In this document: piece by piece, positions 44,868-56,270 of the stretch
How positions within the stretch are numbered: the stretch's first letter is position 1
Layout: each line of letters begins with the position of its first letter
Position numbers and translations under genes: made by a program
The notes under the pieces: model-generated
What the model saw: the letters and a program-made list of their open reading frames with translations, nothing else
The model's database searches: none
Told to the model about the DNA's origin: nothing
Assembly (NCBI GenBank): GCA_030844895.1
Contig: CM061223.1
Location: forward strand, 14,271,994 to 14,335,993
Length of the DNA stretch: 64,000 nt
Source: Ambrosia x helenae
Taxonomy: Eukaryota > Streptophyta > Magnoliopsida > Asterales > Asteraceae
Direction of reading: 5' to 3'

Positions 44868-46255
44868 TTACATATAAGGCTATTCGTGTTTTATACCCCT
44901 TACTTGATACTAAACACGTTTTATGGTTTGTTGGTAATCTAAGAGTGACTGGGATCGTTTTTTATTTGAAAATAATACGACCTTTATATAACAGTAATAT
45001 ATGTGCAAAAAGGAAGAAAGAATATTTTTCGTTACAATTTTCTAAAACAATGAAACTATATATGTGCAAAAGGGAAGAAAGAACATTTTTCGTTACGATT
45101 TTCTAAAACAATGAAGCTACATCACATTCTACATACGTACGTATTATGTTCCGTTAATTTCAAACCCGGCATCAAGAATAAAATAGAGACAACGGTATTA
45201 GCAATATAAATTTGTAACAATTATTTTCGATTCAACCTTTCAAAAATTTCAAACAAAGATAGACTTTTGATGGTAAATAAATTTGCATTTTGTTTCCTCA
45301 TTTGTAGTTTTTCCAAATGGGTTGGCAGGATAGGTAAACGTCTATTGAGAAGATTACACCAATCAGAATTAACCTTTCCATGTTATTTCATTATTATATG
45401 CTAATGTCTTTTATACATCGAAATCATTAACTTAAAAGAAACTAGGATTCTATTACCCCGCGCTTTGCGACGGGAGCTCCTGTTGCATTGAGGGTTTGGT
45501 GGACATAAAAAGATGGCGCGTCGCTGTGGGAGCTCCTGTTGCGTGGAGGGTTTCGTGGACATAAAAGATAATATTAAGTGACTGTTATTCTCGCAACTAA
45601 AAGTTAAAAGTTTGGTGGTCAAAGTTTGAAAGTCTAAAAGATAAAAGTGTGGTGGTCAAATTAGAAGAAAATAAAGTGTATAAGCTAGTTAGAAAGTTAG
45701 TGCTTAGAGTTTGGTGGTCAAAATGAAAATAAAATAAAGTCGCACTGTATAAGTGTCTTTACTTTATTACATATTAGATACTATAATGATTGCAAAAGCT
45801 AACGTTAAAGGTAACGGAGTGTCATACAAGTATTTGTAAAATGATTATGACTTTCTCAAAGTGGAGAGAATGTATGCATATATAAACCATCACCAACCAT
45901 AAATGATGTCACAAGTGCTACAACCCATAAGTGACCGTACCTCAACCAACAAAAATTGAAACAAGACATGGTAAAACATTGACCAAGACAAAACATACCT
46001 AAACCAAATCTTGTTCTAGCTGAACTTTCAGGTGGTGCGCACAAATACTCTTTACGTGACACTTATATTCTAGGTTTTGTTCTTCTACATAAAGTTATCC
46101 ACCTTAGAGTTTTGTTTTACACATGCACTCGTATCCCATGGAATTTAACGAGTGAGGGTATGCCCATGGTATTAAATTGTTTGTATTAGAATAATTCAAC
46201 AAATTGTCTAAACATAGGTCTAAATCAACTAATAACAAACCTAAATAAAGACTGA
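44868..46255. repeat. Copy A of a roughly 1-kb duplicated sequence (contains a Helitron)
   Basis: From TACATATAAGGCT.GTCGTGTTTTA to AACCTAAAT.AAG this matches copy B (48631-49625) over its length apart from many substitutions and small indels. Copy A alone has a local tandem repeat of about 58 bp (about 44998-45118, 'TATATGTGCAAAA.GGAAGAAAG') and a 337-bp Helitron. It includes 'GTATGCATATATAAACCATC', a TATA-like sequence. The open frames in A and B do not correspond, so I call it non-coding. Confidence 0.75.
45442..45778 (-). mobile_element. Short Helitron, 337 bp, with empty site in the paralogous copy
   Basis: On the minus strand it starts TCTAATATGTAATAAAG after an A and ends with hairpin CCCGTCGCAAAGCGCGGGG, a spacer and CTAG followed by T. 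Copy B at about 49145-49155 reads AAAAAGAAATTATTACAGCAG with no insertion, the expected empty site. Contains a local duplication of the CGACGGGAGCTCCTGTTGC..GAGGGTTTGGTGG phrase. Confidence 0.78.
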
Positions 46256-46263
46256 AGTTTGAG

Positions 46264-48545
46264 TGCTTCCTTTATGTTTGCCTGGCCTGCGTGACCTTGA
46301 ATTTACTTCTATCACCCGTGCTGACTTTGCGGCCTGAAGGCCTGAATATATGATCTTTTGGAACTGTTTTAACTTTTCATTTATTTATTTATTTATTTAT
46401 TTATTTTGTAAGCTGTATTTTTAGATGTGCTTTGCGCTCCATACTTGTGTGTTTGTTAAAACATCAAGTGTCTAATTTTATTTTTAAGCACTCATGATGT
46501 AGCGCTTAAACGCGTATTTTAGTTGGTTGCTCCATAGGCTACTATGTTGGTTTTCCAGATGCTAAGGCAGTTATTTAAATGCGTGTTTAACATGTTTGTG
46601 TTCTCCATCTTGTCATGGAGGTTTATTTAAGTATCAAGGTTTGCGCTTAAGCGCAAACCCGACGTGTTTATTTTTCTGTATCTTGCCATACAGGTTTGCA
46701 GGTTTTTAGGGGTGTTTTGCGTCAGCGCGAATTATCATCACCTGTTGCTGAATTCCCTCATGAGTTTTTTTGTCAAGATCAGCGTTTAAGCGCATTCTTG
46801 ATTCTTTTGTTTGCCCGTATCTTACCATATGTGATGTTAGAATATTTCGATACACATGACACACAGAAAGTTTTTTTTTTTTTCACTCAAACTGGAAAAG
46901 TGCCTTAATAACGAACAAAAGATAAACAGATTTCACTATTGCTGGTATTTGTTAACGTGCAATGAGCCCAGAGGACATTTAGGAGTTCTTCCGCCCATGC
47001 GCGGCCTTTGATTCCTAACCTTACCTTGATTCCGCCTACCAAACTTCTGTGAGCTTGCTCAACTTGTCCATTCCCATGCGGGTGAGCGACAGAAGTGAAA
47101 ATTGGTTGTATGTGTAGATCCACATACCAACTTACCAGGCCTTTGTCCACGAATTGGGTCCCATTATCTGTGACTAGGTTCATTGGGAGACTGAAGTGAC
47201 GGTGATAAATTCTAAGATGAACTTCTTTACTTAGGCCCCTGTGATTTTTGTCTAGGGTTTTGCTTCTACCCGCTGGGTGAAGTAGTCAATGGCTACTATG
47301 AGGTATTTTCGCTTCCCTCTTGGCATTGAGAAAGGCCCGACAATGTCAATTGCCCATTTCTGGAATGGCTAAGCGGATGTAACTGGGACCAGATCGTTCT
47401 TGAGGCGCATGGTGTTGGGCGCATGTATTTGGCAGGAATCCCACCGGTTAATGACTTTTAAGGCATCGAGGTGCATTCCTGGCTAATATTATCTAGTATT
47501 CAGGATCTTAGCCACCACCATGCGCGGACCCGCGTGAAGACTACAGATACCTTCATGAATTTCTCGGATTAGGTAATTTGCATCTTCTGTATCCACGTGT
47601 CTGAGTAACGGGCCCAGATAAAATCTTCGGTATAACACTTCCATCATTCATTTGGTATTTGTGTTGTATTTTGGTTGCTTCCGCGCGATTTTCTGGTAAT
47701 GTGCCCGTACTGAGATAAGTTTTTATGGGGGGTCATCTAAGAATCTACCCCGTCTAGATCACGTTCACTTCCCTTGATGGAACTGATGGTGTGTTCATGA
47801 CTTCGATGTGAACCTCTTTCCCAAGATGGCCAAAGCTTGTATCGGCCATCTTGCTCAAAGCGTCCGCGGGCTAGTTTATGTTACGGCTGATGTGAATGAC
47901 TGTGCACGATGAGAAGTTCTTCATCAATTGCTTGGCTTGTTTGAGGTACAAGTTCATTGATGCTTCTTTTGCTTCGTAAGTGCCATTGATTTGACCCGCC
48001 ACCAACATAGAGTCTACGTGCGCAAGGACATGCTTTGCGCCCAGCTTGAGTGCAATCCAGAGTCCAGCTAACAAGGCCTCGTACTCTGCCTCGTTGTTTG
48101 TTCTTTTAAATTCCACTCGGATTACATATGTGAACACGTTTCCTTCTGAACTGAGTAGCCCGAGTCCTGCACCCGCACCTTCTGCGCTTGAGGCATTGTC
48201 AGTATACAAGTGCAGATTGCCTTCTCATCGTCGGCTGCTTGGCATTCCTATTCAGCTTTACATTCTTCTATCTTTTCTTCAGGTACCTCCGCGATGAAGT
48301 CTACTAGCACTTGGTCTTTGAGGGGTGGGCAAGTTTTGTAATTTATTGTATGCGCGTCCAACTCTATAGCCCATTTTGCTAATCTCCTAGATAATTTAGG
48401 CATGCTCAACACATTGTTCAATTTGTAATCACTGAGCACATCGATGGGATGGCTTTGAAAGTAGCAGTAGAGCCTGCGGTTGCATATACCAGAGCTAAGA
48501 CAAGTTTTTCCATTATTAGTACCTGGCCTTAGTTCTCTCATTTAC
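46264..48545 (-). pseudogene. Tat-lineage gypsy pol remnant (RNase H, second RNase H, integrase)
   Basis: On the minus strand from 48541: RNase H end (YKLNNVLSMPKLSRRLAKWA), the second, archaeal-type RNase H (MYTDNASSAEGAGAGLGLLS, FKRTNNEAEYEALLAGLWIA, AHVDSMLVAGQINGTYEAKE), then integrase (LVTDNGTQFVDKGLVSWYVD, HPHGNGQVEQAHRSL). It aligns with the better element at 60790-64000. A second RNase H domain is the mark of the Tat clade. Many stops and frameshifts make it dead. No LTRs recognised. The stretch 46264-46900 with GCGCTTAAGCGC-type motifs may be its 3' untranslated part. Confidence 0.82.
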
Positions 48546-48630
48546 ATATTGGCTTTACACTTAAATAATCATTATATTATCACAAATATAATAATATTAA
48601 TAATAAATATTTAATAAATTTCCAACATTA

Positions 48631-49625
48631 ACATATAAGGCTGGTCGTGTTTTACACCTCATACTCGATTCTAAACACGTTTGTTGGTAATCTAAGAGTC
48701 ATCGGATCGTTTTATTTGAAAAAGAATACAACCACTAAAATGATTTGTCAAAATAGTACCTTTATATAACAATAATATAAGTGTAAACAAAAAAACAGAA
48801 CATTTTTCATTTCAATCATCTAAAACGATGAAGCTACATCACATTCTACATAAGTGCGTATTATGTTTTGTTTATATCAAACCCGGTATCAAGATTAAAA
48901 TTAAGACAACGGTATTAGCAAAATAAATTAGTAACAATTATTTTCGATTCAACCTTTCAAAAATTTTAAACAAAGATAGACTTTTGATGGTAAATTTGCA
49001 TTTTCTTTCCTCATTTGTAGTTGTTTTTCCAAGTGGGTTGGCATGATAGGTAAACATCTATTGAAAATCATACGAATCAGAATTAACCTTTTCATGTTAT
49101 TTCATTATCATATGCGGATGTCTTTTATACATCGAAATCATTAACTAAAAAGAAATTATTACAGCAGCAAACGAAGTGTCGTACAGGTATTTGTAAAATG
49201 ATTACAACTCTCTAGATAATGTATGCATATATAAACCATCACCAACCACAAATGATGTCACAAGTGCTACAACCCAAACCCAGAACTGACCGTACCTCAA
49301 CCAACAAAATTGTAACTAGACATGGTAAAACATTGACCAAGACAAAACATACCTAAAACAAATCTTGATCTAGCTAGATTAATAGAGAGATGTCAATTTC
49401 AGCTTTCAGGTGGTGCATAAGAATACTTTTATGCGACACTTATATTCGAGATTTTGTTCTTCTACATGAAGTTATCAACTGTCGAGTTTTGTTTTACACA
49501 TGCACTCGTCACCCATGGATATTAACGAGCGTGGATAAACCCATGGTATTAGATTGTTGTATTAGAATAATTCAACAAATTGTCTAAACATTGATCTAAG
49601 CAACTAAAAACAAACCTAAATGAAG
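48631..49625. repeat. Copy B of the duplicated sequence (no Helitron)
   Basis: Direct repeat of copy A in the same orientation, on the other side of the Tat remnant. The pair could be an old segmental duplication or the LTRs of an unrecognised element. I find no TG..CA ends, primer site or purine tract next to them, and pol sits almost at the edge of copy B, so I favour duplication. Confidence 0.72.
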
Positions 49626-50925
49626 AGCTAATTGTTAGAAACTTGGAAAATTCAAGACACTAGTTTTAAACTTATTATTCTTTACTCGATTTCTAATCCT
49701 TGCGCAATTACGCTACTCAGTGGCGAATCTTGACCTGAAACTTCAGGGGGTCGGAAGTCACCGGACGTTCGGAAGTCACTAGTTTCGGGGGGTCGAAACC
49801 TAATTAACAACAAATTTTCTATACGAATACTATATAATCGGAACTTCTGAGCGAATATTCAGGAGGGTCGGCCTTGCATTACGCGATTTGTTCATTTATC
49901 TATCAACTATTAACCATTCATACACGGCCGGATAGTAAATTCAAACAATTGCTTTGCCCCAGCCTAAATAAGGACTCCATTTAAAAAAAAAAATATTATA
50001 CACATTATACTTCTTTGATATTATATATAAAACATTTTAGGGTGTCTTAGCAATACTAGCTAAGACCCTTTTTTTTTATTTTGCAAAATTTACAAGAATG
50101 TCATCCAAGTATATTTTTTTTAGTATATAGTTTTCGTTTATATCCCTGATCTTTAATAAATTTATCAAATGGTCCATCAACTTTAGTAATGATATGTTTA
50201 GCATCTCAATTTAAATAAGGTTTTCTTTTTTGTCATTTTTTAGTTTTTTCTTAGCGCCGTATTTTTCTAAATTCCATATACACCGTCATAAATAGGTTAG
50301 TATTGATGTCGTAACGAACTATACGTCTATACCAATATACCCCCATAATATGTTTTTTTACGTCGCTTAAAATGTCCCTTAACGAATTTGCTTATTTTTA
50401 TCTACAATGTTTTTTTTTTTCATTTTTATTTAACTAAACTTTCAGCATTAATACTTACACCCCATCAGCTTTCTAAAAACTTTGTAAAATCATTTGGACT
50501 CTATCGAGTTTTACGTGCTTATTTTGACTCTCTCGTAATGAGTCAGGTCAAATATAATATGTTTTTTTGCTTATTTTGATATGCGTTTTCTATTAGTATC
50601 CGTTATGACATAAATTTTGTTCAGAAACAAGTCAGGTCAAATACTTGACGGTATAAATTCAAGTTATTTTAAGTTTTCGGGTCAAAATACTAGTTTCAAA
50701 ACATAATTAAATTGTAGCTCAATGGTAATAGCCTTTGCTAGTTCTCCTCTAGACTTAGAGATCGGATCTCAGTAGCTTTATTTTCTTTTTTATTATTCAC
50801 TTACTAGGATGCTTTGGCTGTCATAAATTTACACTAGCTTCCTCCTAAACGAAAACTTAGTTAATTTGATAATTTCATTTAAAGGAGTTAATATACAATT
50901 TCATAAACATTAGTGATAGAAGATA
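49626..50925. other. Intergenic, no gene seen
   Basis: AT-rich. A small hairpin, GTCTTAGC-AATACTA-GCTAAGAC, lies at about 50045-50067. A tRNA-like phrase (TAGCTCAATGGTAATAGCC, then GATCGGATCTC near 50765) could be a decayed SINE head. Neither supports a gene call. Confidence 0.5.
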
Positions 50926-50933
50926 GACCAAAA

Positions 50934-53900
50934 TAGACATGGACAAAAAAACCGGTTTGGGGACCGAACCCGGTTTAAAAACCGGTAAACCGGTTTGGCA
51001 AAAACCGGTTTTTTAAAAACCAGTCTGGACCCGGTTGGAACCGTCGGGTTTGGATAGGTTTGGAAGTTTGGAGGGTGAACCGGGTTGAAAACCGGGTTGA
51101 TAAGAAAACCGGGTTTAAAACCGGTTGGGGCCAAAAACCGGTTTAGGAACCGGTCTGATAAAAAAACCGGTTTTCAAACCGGTGTAAAAACCGGTTTATA
51201 ACCGTTGGAAAACGGCCATATAGCCGTTGGAGCCCATTTCTAGCCGTTTTTTTTTTTTTGTTTTTTTTGACCCACAATCATAGTATAAATACCCCTTAAT
51301 GTTTAGGATCAATCACACCATCAAAAACACTCTCTAATCTTGCATTCTCCATCAAAAACACTCTCTAATCTTGCATTCTTCATCAAAAACACTTTCTTTT
51401 TCCTAAGAAAAATAGCATCTTCACAACCACCAACTCCTCAAAGCCAAACCGGTTCCACCAAAGTTGGTGCTTCTTCATCGCAAGCCACGGTTGTTAAGGT
51501 GGTTCCAACGAAACGAAACCCCAATGTTTGGAAACACTTTGATCTATGTGTTATGAGTGTTGGTTCAAACAAGGCGAGATGCAAATATTGTTCGGCTTTG
51601 CTTAAACATGATGCTAACTCGACCTTGAAAGACCATGTGGAGAAACCATATTGTAAAATTTTGAAAGAACAAAGAAATTCTCAAGGTGGAGCCTCGATCA
51701 CACAAGAAGGCGGCTTGTTTGTGTACAACTTGGAAGCGGTTCGCGAAGAAATGGGGAATTTTGTCATACAAGAAACGTTGCCCTTCAATCATTTTGACAA
51801 CTCACGTTTGACGAAACTTATTCAACGAACACTTCAACCAAGATACACACATGTAAGTCGTGCTACTCTTAGGCGTGATTGTTTAAAAAGATGGAAACAA
51901 GCAAAAAATGAATTAATTACTTATTTTGAAAATTTACAAACCGGTGTTAACTTAACAAGTGATGTGTGGTCCGCACCGCATGGTTCACCCGACTCTTATA
52001 TTTGTGTAACGGCCCATTGGATTGAACCGTCTTCTTGGCAAATGATGAAACGAACAATTGCGTTTCGATTGTTTGATTACCCTCACACCGGTGCAAATAT
52101 TTTCTCTATGATTGATAAAGTTATACAAACGTTTAAGTTGTCAAACAAGATTTTATCAATATCTTTTGATAACGCGTCGAATAATACCGCGGCTATCACA
52201 CAATTAAAATTAAGATACCAACCTATTTGTGAAGGGGTATTTTTTCATAGTTGTTGTGTCGCACACATAATCAATTTGGCCGTTCAAGATGGTCTAAAAG
52301 TAATTGAAACACAAAGAGAAGGTTGTCGAAGAATGTTACGCGACATATATAGCAACAATACAAGGCATGCTAAATATATGAAATTTTGCAAAAGTGTGAA
52401 TGCCCTTTGTTTGGGTCCAAATTGGGATTGTCCAACAAGGTGGAGTTCCACTTGTAACATGTTCGAAAAACATGTTTTGCAAAAAGAAAGTTTAATTGCA
52501 TTTCATGATATTTTGGTGAGTCGGGGGAAAACGGCACCATACAATCCAATTCATTGGAATGTTATTGAAGTTGTTGCCGAAATGCTACAAGTTTTCAAAG
52601 CGTCAACAACCGCTTTGTCGGGAGTTTATTATCCCACTAGTTGTATAACACTTCACAAGTTATATAACATGACTAAAAAATTAGGGGAAATGAAATGTAG
52701 AGGTAGCCCATACAAAGATATGGCGGCAACAATGAAAGAAAAATTTAGAAAATATTTTTCGGAATTACCGGCGGTTTTTACTTGTGCCTCCGCTTTAAAC
52801 CCGTGTTACAATATAGGGGGGGGTAGAAAATATAATTGAAAAAATTTGCAACGAGTTGGACTTGAACACAGCTCAAGATCCGTATTTTTCACAAGGTATG
52901 GTAGGAAGATTTAATAAAACATCTAACGGATATGTATGATGTTTATTTTGAACGTTATGGTCAAATGTCGTCCATTCAAATGCAAATGAGACAAGCTTCT
53001 CAAAATGTACTTGATACGGATTATGATTTATTCCATGATTTGTTGGACACGTCTAATAAACGTGCACGAGGTAACGCTCCTAGTAGCGAACTTGGGAGGT
53101 ATGGTGCCGAAAACTATTTAAAAGGTTTAACTCCCGAAGAATTTAAAAATTTTGATGTGTTGGCTTGGTGGAAAAGTAAGGAAGATCAATTTCCGGTCTT
53201 AGCCGCCATGGCCCGAGATTTACTAACCGTCCAAGCTTCCACGGTAGCTTCGGAATCCGCTTTCTCTATTAGTGGCAGGGTCATTTCGATACGTAGGACG
53301 CGACTAACTCCACCGTCGGTAGAGATGGCCATTTGCTTGAAGGATTATTTGGATGCGGCGGAGAGGGTGCAAAACACACGCTCACTTGAGGGAGAACTTG
53401 AATATGAAGGCGAAGTGTACGAGGACGAGGTCAACGCGGACTTAACCGAACCAATGACCGAATATGAAGCCGAAATGGATGAATGGATAAGAAGCAACGC
53501 CGGTTCGGGTGAAGATTAAACTATGTTTGAACACTTATTTCGTTTAAGCAAATGTTGTTTAAGATTATGTTTTGTATTATGTTTAATGTTCTGTATCGGA
53601 TTCCTTTATGTTTCGATGTGTTTTATCGTGTTTTTTAATCAATGAAATCGTGTTTTTAAGTTACTATGTGTTGATAATAATTTGTAGTGTTTTAAATTGT
53701 TCAAAAAAAAAAAAAAAAAAAAAAAAAAACTGCAAAACAGCAGCAGAAGCAGAACAGCAAAAAAACCGGTTTTTTTACCAGTTTTTTACCGGTTTTTTTT
53801 AAAAAACGGTTTTCAACCCGGTCCTAACCGGTCTGAAAAGTTGGTACCCCCCGCCATGAAAAACCGGTTTTGGAACCGGACCGGTTTACAAAAAAACCCG

Positions 53901-53979
53901 GTTTTTTTGAACACAGAAAACCCGAACCGGTTTTCAACCCGAACCGGTTTTGGAAAAAAAACCGGTTTGTCCATCTCTA
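50934..53979 (+). mobile_element. hAT transposon, 3.05 kb, nearly complete
   Basis: Ends TAGACATGGACAAA and TTTGTCCATCTCTA are inverse, with an exact 8-bp duplication GACCAAAA (50926-50933, 53980-53987). Dozens of AACCGGTTT/AAACCGGTT motifs fill about 50950-51215 and 53760-53975, the likely transposase-binding subterminal repeats. A promoter-like TATAAATACC lies at about 51283. It holds one transposase gene with a few breaks, and a T-rich/A-rich tail with a 25-A run at 53702-53728. Confidence 0.93.
51412..53519 (+). pseudogene. hAT transposase with BED finger and dimerisation domain, broken start and two frameshifts
   Basis: N-terminal BED-type zinc finger (VWKHFDLCVMSVGSNKARCK then YC, closing His near 51635), RNase H-like core (TSDVWSAPHGSPDSYICVTA, ILSISFDNASNNTAAI, CVAHIINLAVQDGL), plant hAT middle domain (PTRWSSTCNMFEKHV, STTALSGVYYPTSCIT), and C-terminal dimerisation domain (FDVLAWWKSKEDQFPVLAAM, ASTVASESAFSISGRVIS). 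The expected start codon at 51412-51414 is ATA; the frame before it has only a TTG. A G-run near 52820 and a site near 52904 shift the frame, with the tail resuming at 52910-53519 in another frame. Otherwise it is very well kept, hence young. Confidence 0.9.
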
Positions 53980-53987
53980 GACCAAAA

Positions 53988-55101
53988 GCAACTCAAAACC
54001 GGTTCAAAGCCATTTAAGAACCGATAAATAGTTGGTTATATTTTAGATAGTTATATAAAATTAGTACATGTCAAACAGAAACCGAAACTATGAAAGTACT
54101 AACGCATAAAAGCTTGAAAAGGGGCCTTGATTTATGCTTCGCTTTTAGGCCCTCGAAATGGTTGAGCCGGCCTTACATTCATATTACATAGCGTGTGTGT
54201 ATGTATGTATGCATGATGTATGCATGTACGTGTGTGCGGGTGCGTGCGTGTGTTATGGATAATTTTGAGTATGCATGTTGCGTGTGGATATAGCAAATAA
54301 GTTTACAAGTTTGAGGGTTGAGTTTATCGTTTAACCGTGATGAGATTAGGTAGGCATATGTGTCACTTGCAATTCCCCGCGAACAAGCACGCATACGGTG
54401 CGGTCACAGTCTACAAATTTTATTTTTCTTTATATATGCGATTTAATACTGAGCGACTAAGAAAAAATCTTACTGTCATGAAATTTTGAAATCGAGCCAC
54501 CATTTATTATGACACGGACCATCAAAGAAAAATATATTTAAGATTTTAAATTATAATTGGCTAAACCTATAATAAACTAAAGGGAAAATCACGAGAATAA
54601 ACATTTGACCAAGCAAAAAAACGAAAATAACCTGATTAATTTAAGCCCCAACACCATTTAATTTTAGCCTACCTATTTTGACAATAAAAAACCAACCTTT
54701 TTTTTTAACGGCCAACGACTCAATTTCCGAGCACTCTTGGGCACCCTTTTGACGAATCAGGTACTCGAGAGTACCCGGGCCACCAATTACCACCAATTCC
54801 CGGGAAAACCCGATCACTCACCCGCCCGAAGGCAGGACTGTGAAATAAAAAACCAACCTAATAAAAAAATTAGAGTGTTGCATATTTTAATTTTTATTAA
54901 CCACCCCCTATCCATAAGTCGAGTTTTCAAACTAAAAATTTAATTGACAGTTTTGTCTAGACATCTGTTGTCATCAATTGTCTACATAAGGTTTCATCAA
55001 CTATTTGAGTTTATCTTAACAAGTGGTAAATAGTGAATTTAGGAAATATGAATGTGATAGAATGGTTTCTAGTCGGACCAAAAAAACGGTTTATCTTTTT
55101 A
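53988..55101. other. Intergenic with short simple repeats, no gene seen
   Basis: A TG/TATG-rich simple repeat lies at about 54190-54252 (GTGTGTATGTATGTATGC). The rest is AT-rich with no ORF of note. Confidence 0.5.
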
Positions 55102-55104
55102 TTA

Positions 55105-55405
55105 GACCATTAGGTGTGGAGAGGAGAGGCATCTTGATGATGGGCCGCCACGTAGGAGTGAGAGGAGAGGCATCTTGATGATGGGCCTCCAAGGGGGTGG
55201 TGTGCACCATGATGACGGGCCTCCTAATTGGTCAGAATAATTAAAAATAATAAAAAAACAATTAAAACCTAATAAAATGGACCGGCATGAACGGCAAGAG
55301 GATGCCTTTGGTGCCGCCCCAAGAGGATGCCGCCCCTAGGGGGGTGGTGTAGGGAGGCCCGGCATAACGATGCCTTGCCTATGCCGCCCCCCACACCTTA
55401 TGGTC
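55105..55405. mobile_element. Harbinger-type MITE, 301 bp
   Basis: Ends GACCATTAGGTGTGG and CCACACCTTATGGTC are near-perfect inverses, flanked by TTA (55102-55104, 55406-55408). Inside are GGAGAGGCATCTTGATGATG direct repeats and GATGCC/GGCAT motifs. Its plan (GACYAT.AGG) resembles the Harbinger family at 7070. Confidence 0.85.
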
Positions 55406-55408
55406 TTA

Positions 55409-56270
55409 TACAACCCAACCTGATCCGACCTGACCATCACGCTGTTACTCAAACCGGTTAATGTTACACATTTACTGGGTGGGGGGGTGGGGGGAATATG
55501 TTATGTTATCTAAAGCGTAACAATATATACTATTTCACATATATAATAACAAAGGGTTGAAACAAGATATTGATCACACCAAAGTTCATCATCACACATC
55601 AAGTCCACAGTACAAAATGTAACAATAATAAGATATATTTTATTACTAGCAATTTCAATAGAGAATAACATGAGTATGAGACACTTACACATCGAGGTAT
55701 ACTTTTTAAATGGTAAAAATAGTGGTAGAAATAATGACAAAATACCCTTCTAACCTATATTCCACACCATATGATATGATGATAATGATGATCAATTAAC
55801 TTTTAAAAAACGTAAAAATACATATAATCAACCAAACTTCTCATCCCCACACCAAGTATCAACCGAACTGCAACAAGTATTGAAAACAAATAGATCATTA
55901 TAATGTTGTTCAACCAAGAACATGTGTCGATCTATTAACGGCTAGTACGTAATTTGGTGTTTGAAAGGCGATATACAAAACTAAACATGGTTGAAACACG
56001 ATATCCAAAATTAACTTAACAAATTTTGGATATCGAGTTTCAAATTTTCGTATATTGTGTGTTTGGTTCATAAAAAAAAAAAAAAAAAAAAAAACCCTTC
56101 AAATAGAACAATCTTAGTTCAACTTAAAAAATTTAAATTCTTTTTATAAAAAATCTTTAATTACCTTTTTCCAAATTTTTAAAGTTCATTTCATTTTAAG
56201 GATAATAATAATATTTACCCCAACACCTACCTTAGTTGAAGACAAGATCAATGATGTTAGAGCAACACAC
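55409..56270. other. Intergenic and 3' flank of the kinase gene
   Basis: AT-rich, with a G-run at about 55481-55493 and an A-run at 56072-56094. It should contain the 3'UTR and polyadenylation site of the kinase gene, which ends at 56271, but I cannot fix the site. Confidence 0.5.

Noticed and set aside
45856..46062. Minus-strand 68-codon hydrophobic ORF in duplicated copy A
   Set aside because: The matching stretch in copy B has indels and no open frame, so it is not under coding constraint.
44868..49625. Copies A and B taken as LTRs of the Tat remnant
   Set aside because: No TG..CA ends, primer site, purine tract or target duplication could be found, and pol begins next to copy B without gag. 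Left as a duplication with the LTR option noted.
50045..50067. Hairpin GTCTTAGC-AATACTA-GCTAAGAC followed by T-run, resembling a terminator
   Set aside because: Rho-independent terminators do not apply to a plant nuclear genome. Probably a MITE relic or chance.
54190..54252. TG/TATG-rich stretch read as 71-codon ORF
   Set aside because: A simple-sequence repeat.
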